NCBI GenBank assembly: GCA_027596035.1
Contig: JADGJA010000008.1
Location: 25,070-89,069 of the forward strand
Direction: 5' to 3'
Origin: Thoreauomyces humboldtii
Taxonomy: Eukaryota; Chytridiomycota; Chytridiomycetes; Spizellomycetales; Powellomycetaceae
Length of the DNA: 64,000 nt
In this document: one piece after another, positions 43,452 to 63,235 of the stretch
How the letters are laid out: the number at the start of each line of letters is the position of its first letter
How positions within the stretch are numbered: the first letter of the stretch is position 1
Program-made: the position numbers and the translations under genes
Notes under the pieces: model-generated
What the model was told of the DNA's origin: nothing
The model's input: the letters and a program-made list of their open reading frames with translations, nothing else
The model's database searches: none

Positions 43452-45818
43452 ATGGAATGTTTGAAGCTCTACCATGATCTAGCACTAATCGCCGAGCGTC
43501 TTCCAGTTCCTTTCCTGACGCACTTCTTTGCTCGCTTCGATCCAGCAAAGTCGAAAGCTCTCGCCTCGTCCACAGCCAACTTTCATCTCCGCGACCTCGA
43601 GAGCGCCGACTACCGATCAGCCTACCACATGCTATGCGACTGGTTCTACGGCTGGAACGTCACGGACGGTGCGGCGGACTCGGGAGGCGGGGCAGGCGGG
43701 AATGCGGGCGGCGGTGCCGAGACGTTCCGCATGCGCCGAGTTCCTCGGGAGATCGATGTCAACGAGGAAGGGGAACGCGTCGAATGCGATCGGATAGGAA
43801 AGACGTACGAGACGCTCTTTGGACTTTCGCGACGGGTGCTCAAACGATACTATCTGGAGATCGAGGAGCTGATACCCCACATTGGGGAAAAGAATCAAGC
43901 TGGCAAAGGAGACGGAAAACGGGACGAGGGCGAGGGGATGGACGATGTCGACAAAGTCTGGCACTACAAGCGAGAGAGCATGAGCGATCCGAATGATCCT
44001 GACTCGCAGAGTGCGCATGGGAGCACCGACTCCCTTGACAGGGAGATGGAGGAACTTCTGAACAGCTCCCGTGTGGCGGGTATGGTCGTACGAAAGAAGG
44101 GCATGGCAGGCTCCCGAAGAGAGAGCACATTCAACGGTGTCGGTGACCAGTCTCGAAGACAGAGTGAGGCATTCGATGGCGTCAGGCTCGCCCTAGAGGC
44201 CATGGAGGCCGCATCAAGCCGGCGGCCGTCAACTGGCAACTCGGGTGTACTCGACAGCGCCGCGATCACGGAAGCACATCTTCGCACCGCCACCACTACA
44301 GCAGCTGGCACGGCTCCGGAAACCGAGAAACCGCTTGGGCTGGAATCAGGAGTTGATGACCCGCTAGCGCCTTCTGTACGGCAAGGTGTGCTTTACGAAG
44401 CTCTTGGAGAAGAGGACTTGAAACGCGGGATACAGAGCGACATCAACCACATCTACGTGCAACTTGACCGTTCCACAGACTACACGCTTGTCTGCCTTTC
44501 CACCGCATTCTGCGCATTGACCTTCTCGCAAGTCCTCGGTAACCAGGAAACGTTCTTGAAGTACTCGGTCCAGGCTCAGGAGCTGTCGATGGACTTTGTT
44601 TCAAATACCCTCAAAGCTGTATGGGACTTGCTCAACCGCGAGCTTCCCACAGAAGTTTCTTTGCAAGATCTTCGGCATCCCGAGCTCCTGAAAGTGCAAC
44701 TAGAGCGAGTTATCGAACTCCGACGAGTGCCCGGCGGAAAACTTCCGCGGTATCGATGGCGAAAACTTTACCGGAAGTTCGCACTCCTTCACGAGCTCTT
44801 CACCAGTGTCGACGCACATCTTTTTCCAAACTTCCTTGTCGCTCACAAGGAGGGTGTCAAGGCGGCAAAGTATTCGGCCTTTGACAGCTCCTTATGGTTG
44901 ACCGGCGGATACGATTGCGTGATTCGCATACACGACGTGCGACCCCTCGCAAATCACTTCCCCTTACCCAATGCAGCTGGTTCCGGTGCGGTCGGTGCGA
45001 TAGACGAGAAGCCCGCTACGCCACTCGGACCAGCCGGTGACAACACAGGTCACACCTGCCTCGCTCAATACGTTGGCCACAAGTCAATCATCACGGACGT
45101 CCACTTCACGCGTGACGACACCTACATCGTGTCCTCTTCGTTCGACAGAACCATCAAAGTGTGGAACGCCCAGTCCGCCTCGTGTGAACGAACGCTCCGC
45201 GGACACGTGGACGCCGTGACCACTTGCGACGTCTCTGCGGACGGTCGGTACATTGCCTCAGGCTCGACCGACTGCACCATTCGTCTCTGGGACTTCAACA
45301 ACGGCGAGTGCGTGGCCGTCATCAAGAAGCACACTCGATGGGTGAAAGTTGTCCGCTTCTCTCACGACGGAAGGTTCCTCATGACGGCGGGACTCGACAA
45401 GCGGATTTACGTCTGGGATCTCAAGATTCTGATAAACTCACGCACCATCAGTCACACGAGGTGCATCGAAGCTCACAGTGATTACATCCTCGATATGGCC
45501 ACCTGTCGACCGTCGCTGCTCGCTAGCACCTCGAGGGACTCGACCGTTAGGTTGTTCGACTACGTGTCGGGACAGGAGCTGGCAGTTTTTGACCTCGCAC
45601 CGAGCTGGGCATGCACCGTTTGCTTCTCCGACGATGGCCAGTATCTTGCGACCGGATCGTTTGACAACAACATCGTGCTTTTCAGAGTCAAAGATGCCAC
45701 CCGCGTAAGACAGATCAGGGTACTCAACCTGGGAATCCTCTGTGTGCGATTTCCGAAAGATCTGAGCTACATTACCGTGGGCAGCACCGAAGGGTTCTTG
45801 CAGCAGATCCCACTTTAA
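43452..45818 (+). CDS. WD40-repeat protein of unknown family
   Basis: A single exon of 788 aa. The start is the first ATG; the frame is open 126 bases further upstream without ATG. Residues 1–70 are helical with no known domain (YHDLALIAERL, HMLCDWFYGW). Residues 75–310 are disordered, with Gly-rich and Arg/Ser phosphosite-like stretches. A helical block follows (VLYEALGEEDL… FCALTFSQVLG). The last ~330 residues carry about seven WD repeats (GGYDCVIRIHD, SSFDRTIKVWN, GSTDCTIRLWD, AGLDKRIYVWD, STSRDSTVRLFD, GSFDNNIVLF). I considered TAF5, but its NTD2 motifs are missing. Its role is unknown. Confidence 0.8.
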   Translation: MECLKLYHDLALIAERLPVPFLTHFFARFDPAKSKALASSTANFHLRDLESADYRSAYHMLCDWFYGWNVTDGAADSGGGAGGNAGGGAETFRMRRVPREIDVNEEGERVECDRIGKTYETLFGLSRRVLKRYYLEIEELIPHIGEKNQAGKGDGKRDEGEGMDDVDKVWHYKRESMSDPNDPDSQSAHGSTDSLDREMEELLNSSRVAGMVVRKKGMAGSRRESTFNGVGDQSRRQSEAFDGVRLALEAMEAASSRRPSTGNSGVLDSAAITEAHLRTATTTAAGTAPETEKPLGLESGVDDPLAPSVRQGVLYEALGEEDLKRGIQSDINHIYVQLDRSTDYTLVCLSTAFCALTFSQVLGNQETFLKYSVQAQELSMDFVSNTLKAVWDLLNRELPTEVSLQDLRHPELLKVQLERVIELRRVPGGKLPRYRWRKLYRKFALLHELFTSVDAHLFPNFLVAHKEGVKAAKYSAFDSSLWLTGGYDCVIRIHDVRPLANHFPLPNAAGSGAVGAIDEKPATPLGPAGDNTGHTCLAQYVGHKSIITDVHFTRDDTYIVSSSFDRTIKVWNAQSASCERTLRGHVDAVTTCDVSADGRYIASGSTDCTIRLWDFNNGECVAVIKKHTRWVKVVRFSHDGRFLMTAGLDKRIYVWDLKILINSRTISHTRCIEAHSDYILDMATCRPSLLASTSRDSTVRLFDYVSGQELAVFDLAPSWACTVCFSDDGQYLATGSFDNNIVLFRVKDATRVRQIRVLNLGILCVRFPKDLSYITVGSTEGFLQQIPL

Positions 45819-46065
45819 ACGTGAAACCAGCACGCGCCTGGTCGGAAACTATTGGGGATGAGGGACATCTGTACATTATTTGTAAACATAAGCACTCTCA
45901 TATGGTGAAGTGCACAACATGGTAAATGGTCCACTCTCTCGTCATTCCCGGTGGCAGAATATTCAATTCAAAAAGATTTATAGAACGAGGGGGGAGGTAA
46001 TAAGAGAAGGATACGAAAGAATGAGATACGAGAAATGGTGATATGTGTGGTCCTGTCGAGGATTG

Positions 46066-50839
<4,774 letters not shown>

Positions 50840-51120
50840 CCTTGTGGAGCGCTTCCCCGAGACCCGTGGTCTCGCAAAGGTCGGGGCGAAGCAGAGCAAG
50901 GTTGTGTCCTGGAAGGTCCTGCCTGCCCCTTGTCCGATGAGGTGGACATGCGCAGAGCCACGGTTGTTTTTTGGACGGCAGGGGGAGTCTGGGAGAAGGC
51001 CGGAGCCCCCCGGTGGGCTCTGAACCTCTGAACCGTATGTCTATCTCGCGAGGCTAAGTGCAAACCCGCACTTCTGAAATCCTCTCGTTCCCGCAATCCA
51101 CATAGCGAACCTTTGCCACG

Positions 51121-52214
51121 ATGCTTCCTACACTGCTGAGAAGAGCAGCGCCAAGCTCGTTCATCTGCAGGAATACGCTTTCTCGGACCCAGGGCCCCCT
51201 CACGCAATCTGCCTTCTTTTCGACCACCCGCGCGGTGGCCTCGGACAAACTCTTTCTGGTGCGTGGAAACCCCAACGCTGGCGATGCAAACACGGCGATC
51301 ATCGTTCGCTGGACGATCTGGATTTTCTGGACTCGGATTGCGTTGAACTCACGTGTCTTCACTCGACGGAAAACAGCACCGTGACTCACCCGATAATAAT
51401 GAAACGCTCCCATTCGAGTTCACAAAGGACAACCTTTCCCGGGCCCGGGAGATCATGAAGAAGTACCCGCCTCAGTATAAGAAGGCTGCTACCCTGCCCT
51501 TGCTCGACCTCGCTCAGCGCCAGGTGAAACGAGTCATGGATTCCCCGTACTTCAACGAGCGCTCCAGCTGAAGCAAGAGAATTCTTTTGCAGAACGGATG
51601 GACCAGCATCTCGACCATGAACTACATTGCAAAGATCCTTGACATTCCGCCAATGCGTGTGTACGAGGTTGCGACCTTCTATACCATGTACAACCGGTAC
51701 GGAAAACGAGACTTGGAGAGGGAATCAACGAAGCTGCTCTCGACGACGATCTGACTGGAAGTGCGATTACAGGGAGCCTGTGGGCAAGTACTTCCTGCAG
51801 GTCTGCACGACGACGCCATGCCAACTCTGCGGATCTGATGACGTCTTGAACACCATCAAGAAGGAGCTGGGCATCAAGGTCGGAGAGACCACTCCCGACA
51901 AGCTCTTCACCTTGGTCGAAGTCGAATGTGCGGGCGCCTGCGTGAACGCACCAGTGTTGGCCGTCAACGATGATTACTTTGTGAGTTGCAGTCGGATCCG
52001 CTCTTCTAGTCCCATCGACGGGATCACTAACAGCTCTTGGCAGGAGGATCTGACCTCCGAAGCCACCGTCAAGATCCTCAACGAGCTCAAGAAGGGTGGG
52101 TCACCGAAACCCGGTCCCGTCTCTGGCAGACAGAACTGCGAGCCTGCGGGAGGACTCACCAGCTTGAAGGGAGAGCCGACTGGACCTGGATTCCGTGTGC
52201 GTGCTGACCTCTGA
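51121..52214 (+). CDS. NADH dehydrogenase 24 kDa subunit (complex I, NDUFV2/Nuo-24)
   Basis: Five exons (51121–51258, 51377–51523, 51593–51696, 51773–51980, 52044–52214) give 255 aa. The N-terminus is an Arg/Ser-rich mitochondrial presequence. The conserved [15 protein letters not shown], [17 protein letters not shown] and [15 protein letters not shown] blocks follow. The [2Fe-2S] N1a cysteines are in [14 protein letters not shown] and [11 protein letters not shown]. It sits in the peripheral arm of respiratory complex I. It is divergent from SMC5 with about 280 bp between starts. Confidence 0.97.
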
Positions 52215-52520
52215 GGTGGATGGGACCGGACCTGCATAAAATACCATCTACGCTTGCTCTGCTTCCTGGCGGGATGCAGCAACAGTTTGAAGGACGTGTA
52301 GCTAGCTGTCTGACGGCCGAAATGTCTGGGCTTCTGGACACGAAGGTTCTTGGGTGGTGTGGGTGCGTGGGAGAAAGAAAAGCGCCGGAGGGGTTAGGGC
52401 CTCCGTCCTGTAAGAGCAAGAACTTTTCGACGAGCAACCAACCCACACAACCGCTTCCCGACCTCCTCGCATTCGCATAACTGCAGATCCTTCGCAGGGT
52501 AGGTAGATACAGCATCAGCA
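52215..52520. other. Intergenic region
   Basis: Between two plus-strand genes. Nothing was recognised. Confidence 0.5.
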
Positions 52521-53852
52521 ATGTCCACGTCAGCAGCCTCCGCGGTCCGCAAGGATCCTTCCGAAACGGTTGACCTCGAAGGTCTCGACCCGTCCCTCTT
52601 GGAATCCCAACCAATCACCAAAGTCCAGCTCGACGCCTTGGTGGTCGTCAAGATCCTCAAACATTGCCGGGAACACGCACCTTCCACGGCAACCGGACAA
52701 CTCCTCGGCATCGACGTTGCAGGCGCCCTCGAAGTCACAAACTGCTTCCCCTTCACCTCCAAATCCCACAACCAGCAGCAAGCCCACCAGCAAGGGGGAG
52801 CCCCCGAGCAGCACGATGATGGCCAGGACGATGTAGACGGAGCAGAGTACCAGCTGCAGATGCTGAGGTGTCTGAGGAAGCTCAACTACGACGCAAACAC
52901 GGTCGGATGGTACCAGTCCACCCACCTCGGATCGTTCTGGAACCAGTCGTTGATCGAGACCCAGTTCAACTACCAGAAGACGTTCGCCCAGAGCGTCGTC
53001 ATCGTGTACGACCCTACGCGCACGGCCCAGGTGAGAAGGAAGTGCTGCTACGGTAGAGATTCTGGCTGAGGCCTTCCATGGAGAGAGCCGACAACTCGGC
53101 CAGCGTTGCTCTGACTTTAATCTAACCACGTCGCATCTCGTCCTTAGGGCAACCTCTGCTTGCGCGCACTTCGCCTGAGTGATGGATTCATGCAGGTGTA
53201 CGCCTCGAAAAAGTTCACGATGGAGTCTCTAGCCCAGAACAAGCTCACCCCTACCTCCATCTTCGAGTCCGTGCCCATCAAGATCCACAACTCTCACCTG
53301 CTGACCGCCATGCTCCACGAGCTCGACGAGCAGGTCTCGTTCCCTCCTTCCCTCTCCAACGCCTTCAGCATCCCTTCCACCAGCGCGGTCGGATCCCGTC
53401 GTCTCCCAACCGACGTGAGCCCCTTTGCGCCCAACCTCGACGCCCTCGAACTCGGATCCGAGCACTACCTCGAGAAGCACCTCGAGTTCCTCGCCGAGAC
53501 GGTCGACGAGCACGGTCAGGAGCAGTGGAGGTGGCAGGGATGGCAGAGGAACCTGCAGAAGGAACAGCAGAGGCTCCAGCAGACGGTCGCAAAGAAGCGC
53601 ATGGAGAACTCTGCTCGCACCGCTCAGGGTCTCTCCCCGACCTACGCCGACTCGGAGCTCGAGGTCTCGAGCCCCGCCCTGTCCAAGCTCATGCAGAACG
53701 AGCCCAGCAGGCTCGAGAGCTTGATCATCAGCAACCAGATCGACACGTACTGCAAGCAGATCTCCCAGTTCGCCGGTCCCGGTCTGACGAAGATGTTCAT
53801 GGCGAAGAGCGTCCGTCCCGAGGGTCTCGACGCGTCTTCGGTGACCCAGTAG
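52521..53852 (+). CDS. Translation initiation factor eIF3 subunit h
   Basis: Two exons (52521–53030, 53148–53852) give 404 aa. An MPN domain starts at VQLDALVVVKILKHCREHAPSTATGQLLG. It lacks the metal-binding JAMM pattern, as expected for eIF3h. VGWYQSTHLGSFWNQSLIETQ and SVVIVYDP are typical of the family. The C-terminal half is helical (WRWQGWQRNLQKEQQRL, ending NQIDTYCKQISQFAG). It is a peripheral subunit of the eIF3 complex on the 40S ribosome. Confidence 0.94.
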
Positions 53853-54056
53853 AGAATTCCCCAATTTCACATATACACTCTTTCCTTCCTTCCCATGGTC
53901 CGCGATTTATATATCTTGTATCTGAACGGTTCCTACTCGGCTATCTTGGCTACCTTGGAGGCTTCCGAGTGGTCTATCTGTACAGTATATTGAGTACGCA
54001 GTGGCCCGAGAAACCATACTTCGGTAGAGTGCCACTGGTTCGGTCGCCAGCCAGGA

Positions 54057-57778
<3,722 letters not shown>

Positions 57779-60700
57779 ATGAATGGGCACGTAGCACCGG
57801 CTATTCTCGCTCGTGACGATACACCACCATTGGATTATGACTACCTATTTCCCGAACCGAGCTTTGATGATCTTCTTCTGGCTGATGTGGATGGACCGAT
57901 CGATCCCATGGATGTGTCGACCGGTGAAGATGGTGCAAATGTCACTTCAGCATCGAATATGGCTACACAGGACGATTACGTTTTGAACGAGCGTGTCACG
58001 GGCACGCTCGGAGGGCTTTTGAACGTCCCGCAGGCCCAACCGGTCTTCCTGCCAATTGAAACTCGGGAAGTGGTCCCCGCGGGCAGGAACGCTGTGACGA
58101 CGTATCCAGAAAACGGAGAGAGCAGCCGAGCCTCCAAGCCAAGCCCGCTTATCCCGCAGAAACCCATTGCGACAAATGTCTTTTGCAAACCGAGAGCCCG
58201 ACCGTTGGCAGAGAAGCCCAATCAGGCAACCGCTGTGGTCGAAATTCTAATCGAAGAAAACCCATTCAGGCGGGCTCCCCGAGATGAGGAGGGTCCAAAA
58301 GCTGGAGAGAAGCCATCGAGGAACGTCGGCGTTTCCTCGGCTGCACACCCCTCGAATGGGGTAGGAAACGCCTCGGCCATCCTATCGAGCTCTGATGACT
58401 CTGATGATCCCGCGCCAATGTTAAAACGTCGACGCTTAGCCCGGAAGACGACGGTATCTGTTGCGGATGCTCCGCAACCATCGCTGGCGTTACCAAGCAC
58501 GGAAACCGGGCTTCTATATGACCCTCGTTTCTTGAATCATCGGAACCTCTTTTGCGACGCGAATGATTCCAACGCGTACCCTGAAAAGCCGGAGCGTGTA
58601 GAGACGGCATATAAAGCATTACAGGAAGAGGGTCTGGTCGCGCGTTGTAAAAAGCTGGATGTGCGCGCGGCTACGGTTGAGGAACTACGGCTTGTTCACT
58701 CTGAGGCACACATCCAGAAGATAAAAACCACGGCAGGTAGGCGGACAAGGGTGGACTTCCCGTAACATCGACCACTATTGATCGAGCGGTTGTTTGCTTT
58801 AGGCCTAACGAAGGATTTGCTGGAAAAGTCTCAAAGGTGGTACAATGACGTGTATATCTCGGAAGAAACTGCCGAAGTGGCCACGCTTTCGTGTGGAGGG
58901 GCCATCACGGTGGCTAAAGCGGTATGGACAGGGCGGGTCCGAAATGCTGTGGCCATTATCAGGTAGCGTCCGAGAGATCTCCAACGTCACGGAAGCATCG
59001 CTGCGAGCTAAATTTGAGTCTAAAAGACCTCCAGGCCATCACGCGGAGTCAACAGAAGCCATGTAGGTATCGGATTACTGCCGTATCTTCGCTACCCATA
59101 GCTAAACTGCCACCGCCTGCAGGGGATTTTGTATCTACAATAACGTTTCTGTCGCAGCGAAAGTACTGCAGAAGCTGGGTGCCAAACGCATCCTGCTTCT
59201 TGATTGGGACATTCATCATGGTACGCTGTTCACAGCAGATGGCCCAATTCCTCCGTACTTACGGCGCCAGCAGGGAATGGTACACAGCGAGTCTTCTACG
59301 ATGACCCAAACGTGCTTTATATCAGCATTCATCGGTATGACAACGGAGAATTTTTTCCTCACCTTACAATCGGCGGTGTGGACTTCATTGGGGGTGATAA
59401 ATCAAAGGGACGGAACGTAAACGTTCCATGGCCATGTGGCGGAATGAGCGATGCCGACTACGCCCATGCTTTCCACGCGCTAGTAATGCCAATCGCATAC
59501 GAGTTTCAACCGGAAATTGTCCTTGGTGAGCTATGGATTCGCTGTATTCGAGATCGTGCTTCCTTACCAACAATCTTGCATAACATGATAGTTTCTGCTG
59601 GCTTCGACGCCGCTCAAGGGGATCCTCTTGGAGAATGTCGCGTCACTCCCGCGGGCTACGCTTTCATGACTCATCAGCTCATGGCGCTGGCGGGAGGCAA
59701 AGTCGTCATATGCATGGAGGTAACATAGCATCAAGCTGGCGACTTCTTCTCTAAACTGACTTTGGAACCTGTTATTCATAGGGCGGATATCATATACCGG
59801 CGGTTTCCAAATCTCTCATCGCCGTAACTGCCACGTTATTGGGAGATTCCCAGCGCATGATACAGGTTGGTCTTGGGCCTAGCCCGCTAGGCAGAGACGC
59901 GGTACAACGTGCCAGAGAAGTGCACTCCCCGTACTGGAAATGTCTCGGTCCGATGCATGTGGACTCGGATCAGATCAGGGGTAAGTGAACGGCCGACGGA
60001 ACTATCTTGACGTGTACTGTTTGACCTATATCTTCGCATCTCAGATGATGAACGAAGGACATCTGTCCCGATCTATGAGGTCTTAGCAGGCTATCGAAAG
60101 CAATTACTCCGCGAGAAATATCATCTGGAGCTCCACACAATCTTGAATGCCGACCTTTGCGAAAGGTTTAAAGGTCAAATACACGTCAGGTACGATTTTT
60201 GTGGTACCATGGGGAGAATGCTGTCCACATGCCGAGTCCAACCTGCCAACAATTTTCAGTGCGAATCTCGCCCGGCATAGCGGATTTCTGTTCATTTTCG
60301 CTCATTCGAGGTATGTCAAAAGTAAAGAATCTCTTGATGACAGGCCAATTGTTGACCAGAGTCTATTAGCTTTGAAGACGTGAGGTACGGGAGTATCTGT
60401 ACTTTCCGCCGCAGGAACGAACGCTAAACTTTGGGTAGAGGTCATTTGAATTCGCACGTCAACACGTTGCGTTCACGAGAAAGCTTCTTGGTGAGTTCTA
60501 AGATTACGGCTGAAACCAGATCGTCGGCCTGTTTGCCGAGGAAACTTATCCATGAGTATTGCTGGACTAAAGCCAATCCTTGTCCAGCTCGCTGCATCCA
60601 ACGAATATCTCGAGAACATTGTCGGCTCCGGCCATGCGCTAATCGATATCGATATCGACACTGGGCAGCTGGGAGAGGTACAAATTGCCGACGAAGCTAG

Positions 60701-61266
60701 CATGCTTCTCAGTCTGCTGAATACCGCCTTTGGCCAACCATTTCCAGACTCAAGCTGCTCACATCGTCAAAGAGGTCACAAAATACATGTGGGACGCTCT
60801 TGCCCGAGATTCCCCTGCTAGTCGGGTGTTCCTCATCGGGGTCGATGCTGGAGCTAGCGGACTTGCAAATCTGGTTGCGATCAGACGTATGTTGATGGGA
60901 GGTGTGTTACAGGTGGATGAAACTTTACGGTTGAAAGCTGATACATGCACTGCCAGCCGCCGCTCGGGAGCGGACACAGTGCGTCGTCATGCTCGCGTCC
61001 AGGGACGGGATGGTCCCTTCCGTCCATGCGTCATGCGAGGGCTGGTACCTTGAAGTAAGCTAGCTTTGACCAACCGTCACTAGCGATCATGCATTCGCTC
61101 AACCACTGACCTTCCATATCTCCAGTCATCACGCGTGTACTCGTGGTCCGACTCTCCGGAGGGTGAATCTCTCACCAGCGCCGCGCGAAACGGCCGTCGG
61201 TTTTCGGCAGGTCCAGGTGCGACTTCGTTCTCCTTAGCCACTCACGAAATTCCTGCTATGATCTGA
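57779..61266 (+). CDS. HDA1: Class II histone deacetylase with Arb2 domain (Hda1/Clr3)
   Basis: About fifteen exons (57779–58736, 58803–58962, 59027–59062, 59123–59220, 59274–59525, 59592–59719, 59782–59980, 60045–60189, 60260–60310, 60370–60384, 60439–60490, 60588–60677, 60748–60886, 60957–61054, 61126–61266) give 853 aa. The first ~240 residues are disordered. The deacetylase domain has [49 protein letters not shown] and EGGYH, so the zinc and charge-relay residues are intact. The C-terminal ~230 residues match the Arb2 domain ([29 protein letters not shown]). It removes acetyl groups from histones in silencing. Exons between 60370 and 60490 and the last exon are less certain. Confidence 0.9.
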
Positions 61267-61841
61267 CTTTTTCCGACTGAGCAGCTCGAGAAACCTCTAC
61301 CTCGTCGTGTCTAATGACTAAGGTTTGCAAGCGAGCGTTTGCCTGGATAGCGCGTCGGACGGGAGAGGCCTACGTTCGTCAGCTCGAGGAAGCAGCCAAA
61401 GCGGAGCGCGCCGCAACGAAGCGACAGCCTCAGTCACCGACAGGAAACCATGGCAAGAAGCGCAAGTCGGAGGTTTGGGTGGAAATACCAGCGCGGAATG
61501 GAGCAAAGCTATCAGGATCGTTTGGCAGATGAATCATTTAGCATGTGTGGCGTAATTTTTGGGAAATCCATTGATCTGCATCGCGGGGGCTTGTCGTCAC
61601 CGTCAGCCGGCTCCACCGCTGGAAAAGATCATCGGACAGGGTTTTCGTCAACAGAATAACCACGACAGGAAGAACCCCGTCATAACCGCGTCATTCCTAC
61701 AAGCAATGGTAATGTGGAGCCGCCAGAACTGCTGGACACTAATAGTTAACGCTGCCGAAAGGTTACGGGTCTTCATAACGGGGATGCATTCACAGGGGAC
61801 AATATGTGATAAGGTATTCAATGCGACAGGTGTATACGCGC
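61267..61841. other. Convergent intergenic region
   Basis: A 72-codon plus-strand ORF at 61314–61532 is helical and charged and might be a further HDAC exon, but no splice joining supports it. Otherwise nothing was seen. Confidence 0.4.
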
Positions 61842-62872
61842 CTAATAGTAATCGCGGGCAGCCACCCAATCCCAAATCGAACTGATCGCCGCTTTTACAG
61901 ATGCGGCGAATCCTCCAGCTTGTTTCTCGGTTTCTCTTTCCTGTTCCTCCACAATCGTGGACTCCTCGACCGGCAATGCTTCCAGGGTCTCGATGGACCG
62001 GGAGAGCAGCTGGGAGAGCAGCTGGAAGTCGGTGACTGGACGGTTGGGATAGTATACTCTCACGACGGCATCGCACCACTGTTCAGCGTACAGGATGAGG
62101 CACTCGAGAATGTCTGAAATCGCGGAGTTGGTCAGGACGTAGGGGTGACCGATCGAGTAGTCGGTCGCATCGGCGGAAGCCTTGTAAAGAATCACCGGAG
62201 TTGTGTGCTTTACAGAGTTCCAGAATTGGAACAGGTTGAACTGAGACTGAATCAAAGGGCCAAAGGTCAAATCATACTTTCACGTGAGTGTTGAGCGAAG
62301 CACTCACCGTTCCGGTGGATGGACAGCCGTGCTCGAGTATCTTTCTCTTCAAGGGGTTCAGGCTGGACCAGTGATCCTTGCTGATGGCAAGGTTGCGAAA
62401 ACTCGTTTTGGATTTGCCGTTCCATGTTCGGGCTTCGAGTAGATGGGCCGACTGTTCGAATGTGTGCATGATCAAGCTTTGCGCCTCCTCAAACTTTATA
62501 GAAGCTTCTGAGTCGATCCCAGGACCTCGTCTCCTAACTGTAACTGACACCTTGTGAGCTGGAGGACAAACTGAGACCACTGGTCTGAATCGATACCGCG
62601 TTCTCTGAGCTTGCGAGCCTTTCTCTTGGCCGTCTCTAAGCGTCGCTGAAACTGGTTGAGCTGGAGATCACCTTAGGGGAATGAACATGGCAAGTACAAG
62701 TTGATGGATGATGCATCAGTCATATCAACAGAACTTCATGGACAGGTGCGACCATACCTTCGATCCACTGCCTACGGCGAAGCTCCTCGTCTGAAACCAA
62801 ATTAGATTACATCTTTCCAAGTGATCGAGTGCGGACCGTACCGTGCATGTCATATTTCTTTCTGTTGGACAT
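61842..62872 (-). CDS. Unidentified protein, 247 aa
   Basis: Five exons (62872–62842, 62790–62758, 62671–62597, 62507–62308, 62246–61842) join in one frame from MSNRKKYDMHG to a stop at 61842. The first ~60 residues are basic and helical (DEELRRRQWIEG, ETAKRKARKLRERE). The middle has SAHLLEARTWNGK and HWSSLNPLKRKILEHG. The C-terminal half contains LILYAEQWCDAVVRVYYPNRP and ends with an amphipathic AAISSIWDWVAARDYY. No TM helix or signal peptide is evident. I do not recognise the family. The intron between exons 3 and 4 removes a short frame that otherwise stops. Confidence 0.6.
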
Positions 62873-63235
62873 GTCCTTGAAATTGGTTTGAGAATGCTTC
62901 TGAGACAACGATCTTTACGGATATTTTGCTGCTCGAGCGGTCGAAATATCCAGTCATTCGGTCCGGTCATCCCGACCCGCTTCCCGACAGCTGGTGTGGA
63001 GGGGAGACGGCGCCGCGGTTGCAAGGTCCGCTGCTGCGCGCCTAAAGGTATATTAGCGCTGGCTTCCTGCGGTTCATGCCTACGAGAAGACCACCGCAGA
63101 GAAAAAAGAAAAACAGAAAAGATAGGGGAGAGATCTACGGGAACGTCCTATGCATGCGTAAGTGTGAAATGTTCTCGTGTGTGTTGCCTGGGAAGGGAAG
63201 GGGGAAAGTGTGCGACCTGGGTCAACGTGCCCTTT
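62873..63235. other. Intergenic region
   Basis: Upstream of the 247-aa protein gene and downstream of COX10, both on the minus strand. Nothing was recognised. Confidence 0.45.

Noticed and set aside
43452..45818. TAF5 as the identity of the WD40 protein
   Set aside because: The TAF5 NTD2 region (helical domain with conserved YxPEL/PVFVH-type motifs) and LisH are not found.
60147..60383. Frame reading [11 protein letters not shown] inside the HDAC gene, suggesting a frameshift
   Set aside because: It lies in a 70-nt intron. Splicing 60189 to 60260 keeps the Arb2 domain in frame, so no frameshift is needed.
61314..61532. 72-codon plus-strand ORF after the HDAC
   Set aside because: It could be an extra exon, but no splice join from the HDAC preserves a known C-terminus. 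Left unassigned.
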